The position numbers and the translations under genes were made by a program. The notes below the pieces were generated by a model. It was given only the letters and a program-made list of their open reading frames with translations. It was not told where the DNA came from and did not search any database. From Nocardioidaceae bacterium (GTDB lineage Bacteria > Actinomycetota > Actinomycetes > Propionibacteriales > Nocardioidaceae), in NCBI GenBank assembly GCA_025934895.1, contig JAICWH010000011.1, positions 1 through 41,080 of the forward strand: a DNA stretch of 41,080 bases. The letters are read 5' to 3'. Positions 7,597 to 15,828 of the stretch are shown here, in pieces. Position 1 is the first letter of the stretch. Every line of letters starts with the position of its first letter.

Positions 7597-8988
7597 ATGA
7601 GCCGACCCGCAACCCTGGGTGCCCTCCGCGACACCGGCTACCGCTCGCGCAGCGTCAAGACCGAGCTCCGCGAGAACCTCCTCCTCCGACTCCGATCGGG
7701 CCAGACCGCGTTCCCCGGCATCGTCGGCTTCGACGACACCGTGCTGCCCCAGCTCGAGAGCGCCCTGCTCGCCGGCCACGACCTCGTCCTCCTCGGGGAG
7801 CGCGGCCAGGGCAAGACCCGCCTGATGCGCACCATCAGCGCCCTGCTCGACGAGTGGACCCCGGTCGTCGAGGGCTGCGAGATCCACGACGACCCGGCGG
7901 TTCCGGTGTGCTCCCGCTGCCGGCGGCTGGCCGAGGAGACCGGCGACGACCTGCCGGTCGCCTGGCTGCACCGCGACGACCGGTACGTCGAGAAGCTCGC
8001 CACCCCGGACACCAGCGTGGGGGACCTCGTCGGTGACGTGGATCCCGTCAAGGTCGCGGAGGGACGCACGCTGGGCGACCCCGAGACCGTGCACTACGGG
8101 CTGCTGCCGCGCACCAACCGCGGCGTGTTCGGCATCAACGAGCTGCCCGACCTCGCCGAGCGGATCCAGGTCGCGATGTTCAACGTGCTCGAGGAGCGCG
8201 ACATCCAGGTCCGCGGCTACTCCCTGCGTCTGCCGATCGACGTGCTCCTGGTGGCCAGCGCGAACCCCGAGGACTACACCAACCGGGGACGGATCATCAC
8301 CCCGCTCAAGGACCGGTTCGGCGCCGAGATCCGCACGCACTACCCGCACGAGGTGTCCGAGGAGATCGCACTCGTGCGGCAGGAGGCGGCCCTCTTCGCC
8401 GACGTACCCGAGCACCTCCTCGAGGTGGTCGCCCGGCTGACCCGCGGCCTGCGCGAGTCTCCGGCCGTCGACCACCGCTCGGGGGTCAGCGCCCGCTTCG
8501 CGATCGCCGCTGCCGAGGGGGTGGCCGCGTCGGCCCTGCGCCGCTGCGCCCGAGTCGGCGAGCCCGAGGCCGTCGCGCGGGTCTGCGACGTGCCCACCGT
8601 CGTGCCCACGCTGCTCGGCAAGGTCGAGTTCGAGATGGGCGAGGAGGGTCGCGAGGTCGAGGTCGTCCAGCACCTGCTCCGGGTCGCGGTCGCCGAGACG
8701 TTCCGCGAGCGGTTGCTCGGGCTGGACCTGTCCGGGTTCACCGACCTGTTCGCCGAGGGCTCTGTCGTGGAGACCGGTGAGCTGGTGCCGGCCGCCGATC
8801 TGCTGTCCCAGGTCGGCACCGTCCCCGGACTCTCCAAGGTCCTGGACCGGCTTGGCCACGGGGACGGGCACGAGCCGCCCACGCCGGGGGAGGTGGCGGC
8901 CGCCGTGGAGTTCGTGCTCGAGGGCCTGCACCTGACCCGCCGCATCGACAAGGACACGATCGCCGGCCGCTCGGTCTACGGCGCCTAG
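7597..8988 (+). CDS. MoxR/magnesium-chelatase subunit I-type AAA+ ATPase
   Basis: A 463-residue AAA+ protein with Walker A GERGQGKT (67-74). A short cysteine cluster follows (C94, C105, C108, in an insertion that could bind zinc). The sensor/Walker B region includes GVFGINELPDLAERIQ and VASANPEDYTNRGR, and an arginine-rich sensor region comes after. It resembles the mycobacterial Rv0958-type protein, which also sits next to a VWA-protein gene. There is no chlorophyll or cobalamin gene nearby, so a metal chelatase role is unlikely. MoxR-VWA pairs generally act as chaperone-like complexes that insert cofactors or remodel proteins. The next gene starts 15 nt downstream, so the pair is co-expressed. 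Confidence 0.9.
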   Translation: MSRPATLGALRDTGYRSRSVKTELRENLLLRLRSGQTAFPGIVGFDDTVLPQLESALLAGHDLVLLGERGQGKTRLMRTISALLDEWTPVVEGCEIHDDPAVPVCSRCRRLAEETGDDLPVAWLHRDDRYVEKLATPDTSVGDLVGDVDPVKVAEGRTLGDPETVHYGLLPRTNRGVFGINELPDLAERIQVAMFNVLEERDIQVRGYSLRLPIDVLLVASANPEDYTNRGRIITPLKDRFGAEIRTHYPHEVSEEIALVRQEAALFADVPEHLLEVVARLTRGLRESPAVDHRSGVSARFAIAAAEGVAASALRRCARVGEPEAVARVCDVPTVVPTLLGKVEFEMGEEGREVEVVQHLLRVAVAETFRERLLGLDLSGFTDLFAEGSVVETGELVPAADLLSQVGTVPGLSKVLDRLGHGDGHEPPTPGEVAAAVEFVLEGLHLTRRIDKDTIAGRSVYGA

Positions 8989-9003
8989 CATGGGGGCCAC
9001 GAG

Positions 9004-10941
9004 ATGAGCAGGTTCCGCTACGGGCCCTGGCACGACGGTCCCGACCCGCTGGCCCCGCCGTACGACGTCCGCGCGGCCCTGGACGCTGTCGGCCGCGACG
9101 TGCTCGCCGGCGGCTCGCTTCGCGAGGCGCTCCGGGATCTGCTGCGCCAGGGGTTCGACGGCAACCGCGGACTCGACGAGCTCGCCGCGCGGGCCCGCCG
9201 GATGCGGAACGCCGCACGACGTCGCGGTGACCTCGGCGGCACCCTCGACCAGGTGCGCGCCGCGCTCGACCAGGCGCTCGCCGCCGAGCGTGACCAGCTC
9301 GCGGGGGAGGACGGTGACGACGCCCGCTGGGCCGAGATGGAGCTCGCCACGCTGCCCGACGACACGGCCGGTGCAGTGCGCGCGTTGGCGCCGTACGAGT
9401 GGCACTCACCCGAGGCCAAGGCGACCTACGACTCGATCCAGGACATGTTGCGCCGGGAGGTCCTCGACGCACAGTTCGCCGGCCTGAAGCGGGCCCTCGA
9501 CAATCCGGACCCCGCCGCGATGCAGGCGGTGAAGGACATGCTGGCGGACCTCAACAACCTGCTCGCGGCCCACGCCCGGGGCGAGGACACCGAGGACAGG
9601 TTCCGCGACTTCATGGACAAGCACGGAGACCTGTTCCCGGAGAACCCCGAGAACGTCGACGAGCTGATCGACGCCCTGGCCCGTCGGCAGGCGGCGGCCG
9701 ACCGGATGATGGCCTCGTTGACTCCCGAGCAGCGTGAGCAGCTGGCGCAGCTGATGAGCGACGCGCTGTCCGACCCGGACCTCGCCTCGCAGATGGGCCA
9801 GCTGTCGGACAACCTGCGCGCGCTGCGTCCCGGCATGAACCGCCGGCCGGTGAACATGCGTGGGGGTGAGCCGCTCGGCTACAGCGACGCCGTCGAGGCG
9901 GTCGCGGAGCTCGCCGACCTCGAGGCGCTGGAGCAGTCCCTGGCCCAGACACATCCGGGCGCGACGCTCGACGACGTCGACGTCGAGACGCTCGAGGAGC
10001 ACCTCGGGGCAGGCGCGGCAGCGGACTTCCGGGCGCTGCGGGAGCTGGAGCGCGAGCTGGAGCGGCAGGGGTTCGTGTCCCGGGGCGACGACGGCCTCCG
10101 GCTGACCCCGCGCGCCGTACGCCGGCTGGGGGAGACCGCTCTCAAGCGGGTGTTCTCCCAGATGGACGCGGCGGGCACCGGGGACCACGAGGACCGTCGT
10201 ACGGGCTCGGCGGACGAGCTGGTCGGCACCACGAGACCGTGGGTGTTCGGCGACGAGCTGCCTATCGACGCCGTCCGCACGGTGTCCAACGCCTTGCGCC
10301 GCGGTGCCGGCATCCCGGGGCAGCTGCTCGTCGAGGACTTCGAGGTGGTGGAGACCGAGAGGCGCACGACGGCCGCCGTCGCCGTCTGCGTCGACCTGTC
10401 GTTCTCGATGGTGCAGGAGGGCCGTTGGGGACCGATGAAGCAGACCGCTCTCGCGCTCTCGCACCTGGTCGAGACCCGGTTCCGTCAGGACGCTCTGCAG
10501 ATCATCGGGTTCGACCGTTCGGCCCGCCGGATGACGCCGGTGCAGCTGGCCGACATCGAGCCCGAGTGGGTGCAGGGCACGAACCTCCAGCACGCGTTGA
10601 TGATCGCGGCGCGCCACCTGCGGCGGCATCCGGACGCGGAGCCCGTCGTACTCGTCGTCACCGACGGTGAGCCCACCGCGCACATCCAGTCCGACGGGTC
10701 TCCGGTGTTCAGCTGGCCGCCGACGCGGGAGACGCTGCGGGCGACGGTCGGCCAGGTGGACGAGCTGTCCCGCTACGGCGCTGCGATCAACTTCTTCATG
10801 CTCGGCGACGACCCGGGGCTGGCCCGGTTCGTGGACGCGATGGCCCGACGCGCTGGAGGGCGGGTCTTCACCCCGGACCTGTCGCGGCTCGGTGAGTACG
10901 TCGTCGCGGACTACCTGCGCGCCCGCAACGGCCGCCGCTGA
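9004..10941 (+). CDS. VWA-domain protein partnered with the MoxR-type ATPase
   Basis: The protein has 645 residues. The first 400 or so are largely alpha-helical, charged and without a recognised fold. The C-terminal third is a von Willebrand A domain with the metal-ion adhesion motif DLSFS near residue 464, the threonine of QGTNLQHAL, and VTDGEPTAHI. The complete MIDAS suggests Mg-dependent partner binding. It is similar in layout to mycobacterial Rv0959, which is likewise next to the ATPase gene. ATG 9004 follows GGGGGCCACGAG. Its TGA stop is the first bases of a downstream tandem-repeat array. The cellular target is unknown. Confidence 0.88.
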   Translation: MSRFRYGPWHDGPDPLAPPYDVRAALDAVGRDVLAGGSLREALRDLLRQGFDGNRGLDELAARARRMRNAARRRGDLGGTLDQVRAALDQALAAERDQLAGEDGDDARWAEMELATLPDDTAGAVRALAPYEWHSPEAKATYDSIQDMLRREVLDAQFAGLKRALDNPDPAAMQAVKDMLADLNNLLAAHARGEDTEDRFRDFMDKHGDLFPENPENVDELIDALARRQAAADRMMASLTPEQREQLAQLMSDALSDPDLASQMGQLSDNLRALRPGMNRRPVNMRGGEPLGYSDAVEAVAELADLEALEQSLAQTHPGATLDDVDVETLEEHLGAGAAADFRALRELERELERQGFVSRGDDGLRLTPRAVRRLGETALKRVFSQMDAAGTGDHEDRRTGSADELVGTTRPWVFGDELPIDAVRTVSNALRRGAGIPGQLLVEDFEVVETERRTTAAVAVCVDLSFSMVQEGRWGPMKQTALALSHLVETRFRQDALQIIGFDRSARRMTPVQLADIEPEWVQGTNLQHALMIAARHLRRHPDAEPVVLVVTDGEPTAHIQSDGSPVFSWPPTRETLRATVGQVDELSRYGAAINFFMLGDDPGLARFVDAMARRAGGRVFTPDLSRLGEYVVADYLRARNGRR

Positions 10942-11022
10942 CCCGGCGCATGTGGCGGGGGGATGGTGTCGACCCGGCGCATGTGGCGGGTGGAATGGTG
11001 TCGACCCGGCGCATGTGGCGGG
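10940..11022. repeat. Tandem repeat array A, 3 copies, 31-32 bp period
   Basis: GACCCGGCGCATGTGGCGGG recurs at 10940, 10971 and 11003 with GGATGGTGTC-like linkers. The first unit includes the stop codon of the VWA gene. Read on the minus strand, each full junction contains CGCCGGGTCGAC. The array fills the gap between two convergent genes. Confidence 0.92.
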
Positions 11023-11032
11023 GCGCGCGGGG

Positions 11033-11998
11033 TCACTCTGACCTCCCCCCGGCGCGGCGCGCCCGGTCGATTCCTTCGTACAGGATCTGCTCGATGTCTC
11101 GGTTCGCCCCGTAGACATTGCTGCGTCGCACGGCATCGACGTCCCATCCGAAGCGGCGGCGAAGGTCCTCCCGTCGAGCCTTGTCCTTGGCTCGGTGCGT
11201 CTCGCCATGAAACGCTTCACCGTCGTACTCGCAGGCATATCGAAGCTCCGGGACGCCTAGGTCGAGCCGATAGACCTCCACACCGCCGACCGTCACGGGC
11301 ACTTGAGGCGTGGGCGCCGGAAGGTTGCGAAGGTCGAGCCATCGAAGTCGCAGCGTTGACTCTCCCGGCGACTCCGAGCGGGCGTCTGCCAGTGGCGTCA
11401 GCTCGCGCAGCTGCACGACTCCTCGCCTGCGTTTGAACCGCTCGACGCCGCCCACCAGCTCGGCACGGCTGAAGCCACCACGACGTAGCAGCATGTCCAG
11501 CCCCCCGATCGCCAGGTCACGTGGGGCCAGCCGACCGAGGTCCCACGCGGTCCGCAGGGGAGTGGTGACAGTGAGCGCGCCCATCGCCACCAGGTCCTCC
11601 GGCTGAAACGTGCGTTCGCCACTCGAGCAGAGCTCGTTGCGCAGCCGGTCGTTCCCGGCTGGGCGAAAGGCACACACCGTCGGGATGCGCAGATGATCGT
11701 TCGGCGGCAGAAGCCCCGTATGCAGCCAGCATGCCGTCCAGTCCGTGACCACCACGTCAGGCGGTACGACGAGCTCCAGGCTCTGCAGCCGCAACCGGAT
11801 CGAGTCGGCCACCTGGTTGGCAACGTAGACGCCCTTCATCACTCGGCGCAGCAGCGAGTCAGACTCGAGTCTTCGCACGCGGTGCCGTGACAACCCCGCC
11901 CGCCGCGCCTGCTGCAGCGTGAACGGACGGTCGACGGGGAGCGGAAAGCCTGCGTAACGCAGCGCCGGAGGTCTGAGAAGGGGTTGGAATGTCACCAC
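11033..11998 (-). CDS. AbiEi-type HTH plus DUF559 (Vsr-like) putative endonuclease
   Basis: A 321-residue protein. Residues of about 25-60 (FTLQQARRAGLSRHRVRRL to MKGVYVA) resemble the winged-helix of AbiEi-type antitoxins. The C-terminal part has YRLDLGVPELRYACEYDG, matching the acidic D...ExD pattern of DUF559/very-short-patch-repair-like nucleases, followed by a basic segment. No AbiEii toxin gene is adjacent, so a type IV toxin-antitoxin pair is not supported. The start is uncertain (GTG 11998). The gene lies between repeat arrays A and B, which share a core in opposite orientation, suggesting a repeat-associated unit. Function is unknown. Confidence 0.8.
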   Translation of the reverse strand: MVTFQPLLRPPALRYAGFPLPVDRPFTLQQARRAGLSRHRVRRLESDSLLRRVMKGVYVANQVADSIRLRLQSLELVVPPDVVVTDWTACWLHTGLLPPNDHLRIPTVCAFRPAGNDRLRNELCSSGERTFQPEDLVAMGALTVTTPLRTAWDLGRLAPRDLAIGGLDMLLRRGGFSRAELVGGVERFKRRRGVVQLRELTPLADARSESPGESTLRLRWLDLRNLPAPTPQVPVTVGGVEVYRLDLGVPELRYACEYDGEAFHGETHRAKDKARREDLRRRFGWDVDAVRRSNVYGANRDIEQILYEGIDRARRAGGRSE

Positions 11999-12042
11999 CA
12001 GAGGATGGACAGGTTCCAGCGAACGTGTCGGTGGCTATCCAC

Positions 12043-12137
12043 AGGCGCCGCCAGAGTCGCCGGGTCGACGCGGGTGAGGCGCCGCCAGAGTCGCCGGGTC
12101 GACGGGGGTGAGGCGCCGCCAGAGTCGCCGGGTCGAC
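12043..12137. repeat. Tandem repeat array B, 3 copies, 34 bp period
   Basis: AGGCGCCGCCAGAGTCGCCG followed by GGTCGAC recurs at 12043, 12077 and 12111. The last copy ends at 12137, immediately next to the stop codon of pcaC at 12138. Each unit contains CGCCGGGTCGAC on the plus strand, the same core as array A on the minus strand. Confidence 0.93.
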
Positions 12138-12500
12138 CTAGGGCAGGACGCGAGCAGCGACGGCGAACGCGGAGTTGGCCGCCGGCACGCCGCAGTAGAT
12201 CGCCGTCTGCAGGAGCACCTCGACGATCTCCTCCTCGGTCAGGCCGTTGCGGAGCGCCGCGCGCAGATGGAACTCCAGCTCGTCGAAGTGTCGGCCGGCG
12301 ACCAGCGCCGTGATGGTGACCATCGAGCGGCTGCGCCGGTCCAGGCCCTCCCGGGTCCACACCCCGCCCCACGCGTAGCGGGTGATGAACTCCTGGAACT
12401 CCTCGGTCACCGGGGTCGCGCTCGCCGTAGCCCGGTCGACGTGGTCGTCGCCGAGCACCTCGCGGCGGACCCGCATGCCCGCGTCGTACCCGTCACTCAC
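12138..12500 (-). CDS. pcaC: 4-carboxymuconolactone decarboxylase
   Basis: PcaC decarboxylates 4-carboxymuconolactone to beta-ketoadipate enol-lactone. It has 120 residues, the normal size for a stand-alone PcaC. The family core is visible as GLDRRSRSMVTITALVAG, followed by HLRAALRNGLTEEEIVEVLLQ. GTG 12500 overlaps the pcaD stop in a GTGA, so translation is coupled. In many actinobacteria PcaC is fused to PcaD as PcaL; here the two remain separate frames joined by the overlap. It is the last gene of the operon and its stop touches repeat array B. Confidence 0.95.
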   Translation of the reverse strand: MSDGYDAGMRVRREVLGDDHVDRATASATPVTEEFQEFITRYAWGGVWTREGLDRRSRSMVTITALVAGRHFDELEFHLRAALRNGLTEEEIVEVLLQTAIYCGVPAANSAFAVAARVLP

Positions 12501-13267
12501 AGGTGCCTGCCCAGGTGCTCGGCCACCGCGCGGTGGAACGCCTCCGGTTGCGCGACGCTCGCGATGTGCGACGCCTCGTCGATGACCACCAGGTCCGAGC
12601 CCGGGATGGCGGCCGCCAGCTGCCCGCAGGCCGGCACCGTGGCCACCGGGTCGTCGGAGCCTGCCACCACCCGGGTCGGAGTGGTGATCTCCCCGAGCCG
12701 GTCGCGTACGTCGAACCCGGCGAGCGCGTCGCAGCAGGAGGCGTATCCCTCGGCATCCACGCTGGTGAGCATCTCGATGAACCGGTCCACCTGCTCCGGG
12801 TGCGCGTCCCGGAAGGCCTGGGTGAACCACCGCCCCTTCGTCGGCTCCGCCAGCACTGACATCCCCGAGGACCGCACCAGCTCCGCCCGCTCCAACCACC
12901 CCGACGGGTCCCCGAACCTCGGCACCGTGCAGGCGAGCACCATGGCGGTCAGCCGGTCCGCGGCGGTGAGCGCCAACACCTGGCCGATCGCCCCGCCGAG
13001 CGACAGCCCGACGAACCCGAACCTCTCGATGCCCAGGGAGTCGGCCAGCGCGAGCACGTCGCCCACCAGCCCGTTGAGCGTGTAGGGGCCGGGCGGCACC
13101 GGCGAGCGACCGTGCCCGCGGGTGTCGAACCGGACCACCCGGTAGGTCGCGGCGAGCTCCTCGGCCTCCTGGTCCCACATCTCCCACGTGGTGCCGAGCG
13201 ACGGGGCCAGCAGGACGACGGGGGCGTCACGCGGCCCGTCGATGCGGTGGGCCAGGGCGACAGACAT
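12497..13267 (-). CDS. pcaD: 3-oxoadipate enol-lactonase
   Basis: An alpha/beta hydrolase that opens beta-ketoadipate enol-lactone to beta-ketoadipate. It has 256 residues. The nucleophile elbow GLSLGG, the acid in AGSDDPVA and the histidine in DEASHIASV form the triad; DTRGHGRS is also typical. ATG 13267 lies one base after the pcaB stop (TGAGATG), and the gene ends in a GTGA overlap with pcaC, so it is tightly coupled on both sides. Confidence 0.94.
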   Translation of the reverse strand: MSVALAHRIDGPRDAPVVLLAPSLGTTWEMWDQEAEELAATYRVVRFDTRGHGRSPVPPGPYTLNGLVGDVLALADSLGIERFGFVGLSLGGAIGQVLALTAADRLTAMVLACTVPRFGDPSGWLERAELVRSSGMSVLAEPTKGRWFTQAFRDAHPEQVDRFIEMLTSVDAEGYASCCDALAGFDVRDRLGEITTPTRVVAGSDDPVATVPACGQLAAAIPGSDLVVIDEASHIASVAQPEAFHRAVAEHLGRHL

Positions 13268-13268
13268 C

Positions 13269-14504
13269 TCAGCAGACCTCCTCGTGGTGGGCGAGCGCCC
13301 GCTCGACCCAGACGTCGACGTGCTCGGTCTGGGCGGCGGCCCAGGCCTGGTCCTTGCCCACAGCGGCCAGCAGCAACCCCAGGTTGCGCGACATCGCCGC
13401 GACGTCGAAGGTGACGTCGCCGGCGACGTCGGCGGTGCGCTCCGCGGCCGCCCCTGCCAACCGGAGCATCGTCCGCAACGGCTGCCACTCCGCGTGCCAG
13501 GCGCCGGCCGGCCGTTCCGACGCGTCGGCTCCGGAGGAGGCGAGGGTGGCCAGCAGGCCCGGTAGCTGGCGCGCCGCTGAGACGACAAGCAGCGAACGGG
13601 TCGGGTTGGCCTTGTGTGCCATCGCCGAGGAGCCGCCGCCGGAGCCGTCGGAGGCCTCGCCGACTTCCGTCTGGCTCATCAGCAGCAGGTCCGCGCAGAT
13701 GCGTCCGCAGGCCTCGCCGACGGCGGCCAGTGCGGTGGCAACCCCCAGCACCGGCGTACGACGGGTGTGCCAGCCGAGCACCGGGGCCGCCAGCCCCAGG
13801 TCCGAGGCGACCGACGCGACCACGTCCGGCCCGGCAGAGCCGTAGGCCGCGAGCGTCCCCACCGGACCACCGAGCGACACCGGGAGCGGCTGGCAGGCGC
13901 GCACCACCGCCAGCGCGTCGTGCACCCCCATCAGCCAGCCCGCCACCCGGAAACCGAGCGTCGTCGGCATCGCCTGCTGGGTCAGGGTGCGGGCGACGCA
14001 CAGGACCGACCGGTGCGCCCGGGCGAGGGCGGCGAGCCGACCGGCGAGCACCGCGAGCTGGCCCTCGACCTCGTGGAGCACCGCCGAGGACACCAGCATC
14101 AGGGCGCTGTCCACCACGTCCTGGCTGGTGGCGCCGTGGTGCAACCCGCTCGGGTCCTCGCCTTCGGGGACGGCACCACGCAGGGCCGCCACCAGCGGGA
14201 CGGTCGGGTTGCCGGGGGAGACCGCGTCCCGAGCCAGGGCGCGCACGTCGATCCCGTCGGCGTCGAGCCGCGCGACGTTCGAGCCGAGACCGTTCGTCAC
14301 CCCGGCCCGGCTCAGCGCGGCCTCGAAGGCCACCATCGCCTCGAGCACCTGACGGTCACCGGTCAGCGCCTCCGCCCAGGTGCCCACCCACACCGGTGCG
14401 AGCAGGCCGACGTCGCCGGTCTCCACCCTCGACAGGTGCTCCCCGCGGACGCGTCGCCGCTCCTCGCGGACCGCACCTCGGCCCGGGTCAGTGGGCAGCG
14501 ACAT
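13269..14504 (-). CDS. pcaB: 3-carboxy-cis,cis-muconate cycloisomerase
   Basis: PcaB belongs to the fumarase/aspartase superfamily and converts 3-carboxymuconate to 4-carboxymuconolactone. The superfamily signature GGGSSAMAHKANPTRS is present, as are HHGATSQDVVDSA near the N-terminus and TLTQQAMPTTLGF. The start is uncertain. ATG 14504 gives 411 residues and overlaps pcaG by 17 nt, ATG 14528 overlaps it by 41 nt, and GTG 14426 (just before GLLAPVW) would avoid overlap. The C-terminus runs directly into pcaD. Confidence 0.92.
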   Translation of the reverse strand: MSLPTDPGRGAVREERRRVRGEHLSRVETGDVGLLAPVWVGTWAEALTGDRQVLEAMVAFEAALSRAGVTNGLGSNVARLDADGIDVRALARDAVSPGNPTVPLVAALRGAVPEGEDPSGLHHGATSQDVVDSALMLVSSAVLHEVEGQLAVLAGRLAALARAHRSVLCVARTLTQQAMPTTLGFRVAGWLMGVHDALAVVRACQPLPVSLGGPVGTLAAYGSAGPDVVASVASDLGLAAPVLGWHTRRTPVLGVATALAAVGEACGRICADLLLMSQTEVGEASDGSGGGSSAMAHKANPTRSLLVVSAARQLPGLLATLASSGADASERPAGAWHAEWQPLRTMLRLAGAAAERTADVAGDVTFDVAAMSRNLGLLLAAVGKDQAWAAAQTEHVDVWVERALAHHEEVC

Positions 14505-15108
14505 CGAGGAAGACGGTCTCGTCGGCACCTTGGAGTCGCACGTCGAAACGGTATCCCCCGTCCTCCGAGGCAGCCACCAGCGTCGCCGAACGCGACGCCT
14601 CGACCGAGGAGAGAAGCGGGTCCGAGGCGTTCGCGGAAGCCTCGTCGTCGAAGTACACCCGGGTCACCACGCGCCGCAGCATCCCCCGTGCGAACACCGA
14701 CATGGCAATGTGCGGTGCCTGCTCCGCGCCGTTCTCGGTCGGCACCCCGGCCGGCTTGACGGTGGTGAAGGCGTAGTGCCCGTCGGCGTCGGTGTCGCAG
14801 CGACCGAAGCCCCGGAACCCGTCCGGCGCCGGCGCCTCGAAGATGCCCGGCTCGTCGACGAAGCGTCCCGACTCGTCGGCCTGCCAGATCTCGACGAGCG
14901 AGTCGGGGATCGGCCTGCCCTCGGCGTCGTACACGCAGCCGTGCAGCGTGAAGGCGCCCGGGCGCGACGACCCGGCGACCTGGGGACCGCTGTCGTAGGG
15001 GAGCGCGTAGTGGAAGTACGGCCCGACCGTCTGCCAGGGGGTGACGCCCTCGGAGGCGGGGACGTCGGTGACCTCGTAGACGAACGTCGGAGGGATGGGC
15101 TCCGTCAC
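14488..15108 (-). CDS. pcaG: Protocatechuate 3,4-dioxygenase alpha subunit
   Basis: This is the non-catalytic alpha subunit of the ring-cleaving Fe(III) enzyme. It has 206 residues. TPWQTVGPYFHYALP, the CVYDAEGRPIPDSLVEIWQA beta-sandwich core and APHIAMSVFARGMLRRVVTR are recognisable. The iron-ligand tyrosines and histidines of the beta subunit are not retained. GTG 15108 overlaps the pcaH stop in a GTGA, giving coupled, roughly stoichiometric synthesis of both subunits. Confidence 0.94.
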   Translation of the reverse strand: MTEPIPPTFVYEVTDVPASEGVTPWQTVGPYFHYALPYDSGPQVAGSSRPGAFTLHGCVYDAEGRPIPDSLVEIWQADESGRFVDEPGIFEAPAPDGFRGFGRCDTDADGHYAFTTVKPAGVPTENGAEQAPHIAMSVFARGMLRRVVTRVYFDDEASANASDPLLSSVEASRSATLVAASEDGGYRFDVRLQGADETVFLDVAAH

Positions 15109-15824
15109 GACTCCTCCATCGGGGTCCGCGCGGCGCCGCCGAGCACGATGTCGAACCGGTAGCCCAGGGCCCACTCCGGCCGGGTCGCCGAGTGGTCGTA
15201 GGACGAGATCAGCCGCTTGCGGGCCGCCTCGTCGCGGACGCCGTTGAAGATCGGGTCCTGGAAGAACAGCGGGTCGCCGGGGAAGTACATCTGGGTGACC
15301 AGCCGCTGGGTGAACGCCCGACCGAACAGCGAGAAGTGGATGTGCGCCGGACGCCAGGCGTTGGTGTGGTTCCGCCACGGGTAGGGTCCCGGCTTGATGG
15401 TCGTGAACGTGTAGTGCCCCTGCTCGTCGGTCAGGCAGCGCCCGGCTCCGACGAAGTTCGGGTCCAGCGGTGCCGGGTGCTGGTCGACCTTGTGGATGTA
15501 GCGGCCGGCGGCGTTCGCCTGCCACACCTCCACGAGCGTGTTCCGCACCGGCTTGCCGTAGCTGTCGCGCACCGTGCCGTGCACGATGATCCGCTCGCCG
15601 ATCGCCTCGCCGCTGCCGTGCACGGTCAGGTCGGCGTCGGTGTCCCGGACGTCGCCCGATCCGAACGTCGGGCCGGTCAGCTCGGAGAGCCCGGCGGGTG
15701 GCATCACCAGGGCCTTGCTCGGGGAGCGCAGCACCGTGGAGGTGTAGTCGGGGAAGAGGTACGCCGGGTCGAGGACCGTAGCCACGCGGTCGGCGCTCTG
15801 CTGGGCCTTCTCGAGGTCGGTCAC
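15105..15824 (-). CDS. pcaH: Protocatechuate 3,4-dioxygenase beta subunit
   Basis: This catalytic subunit cleaves protocatechuate to 3-carboxy-cis,cis-muconate using a non-heme Fe(III). It has 239 residues. The iron ligands are recognisable: tyrosine in AAGRYIH, tyrosine in KPGPYPWRNH and the two histidines in WRPAHIHFS. GTG 15824 lies 4 nt after the pcaF stop, so the thiolase and dioxygenase are joined in one operon. Overlap with pcaG is 4 nt. Confidence 0.95.
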   Translation of the reverse strand: MTDLEKAQQSADRVATVLDPAYLFPDYTSTVLRSPSKALVMPPAGLSELTGPTFGSGDVRDTDADLTVHGSGEAIGERIIVHGTVRDSYGKPVRNTLVEVWQANAAGRYIHKVDQHPAPLDPNFVGAGRCLTDEQGHYTFTTIKPGPYPWRNHTNAWRPAHIHFSLFGRAFTQRLVTQMYFPGDPLFFQDPIFNGVRDEAARKRLISSYDHSATRPEWALGYRFDIVLGGAARTPMEES

Positions 15825-15828
15825 CGGC

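Noticed and set aside
7549-9405. 618-codon minus-strand frame over the ATPase gene
   Set aside because: Antisense to the clear AAA+ gene and composed of low-information shadow sequence.
7597-10941. Magnesium chelatase for chlorophyll synthesis
   Set aside because: The ATPase resembles ChlI/BchI, but there is no BchH-like subunit or tetrapyrrole gene; the pair fits the MoxR-VWA class.
11033-11998. Type IV toxin-antitoxin system AbiE
   Set aside because: Only an AbiEi-like N-terminal domain is present, fused to a DUF559-like nuclease region. No AbiEii nucleotidyltransferase gene is adjacent.
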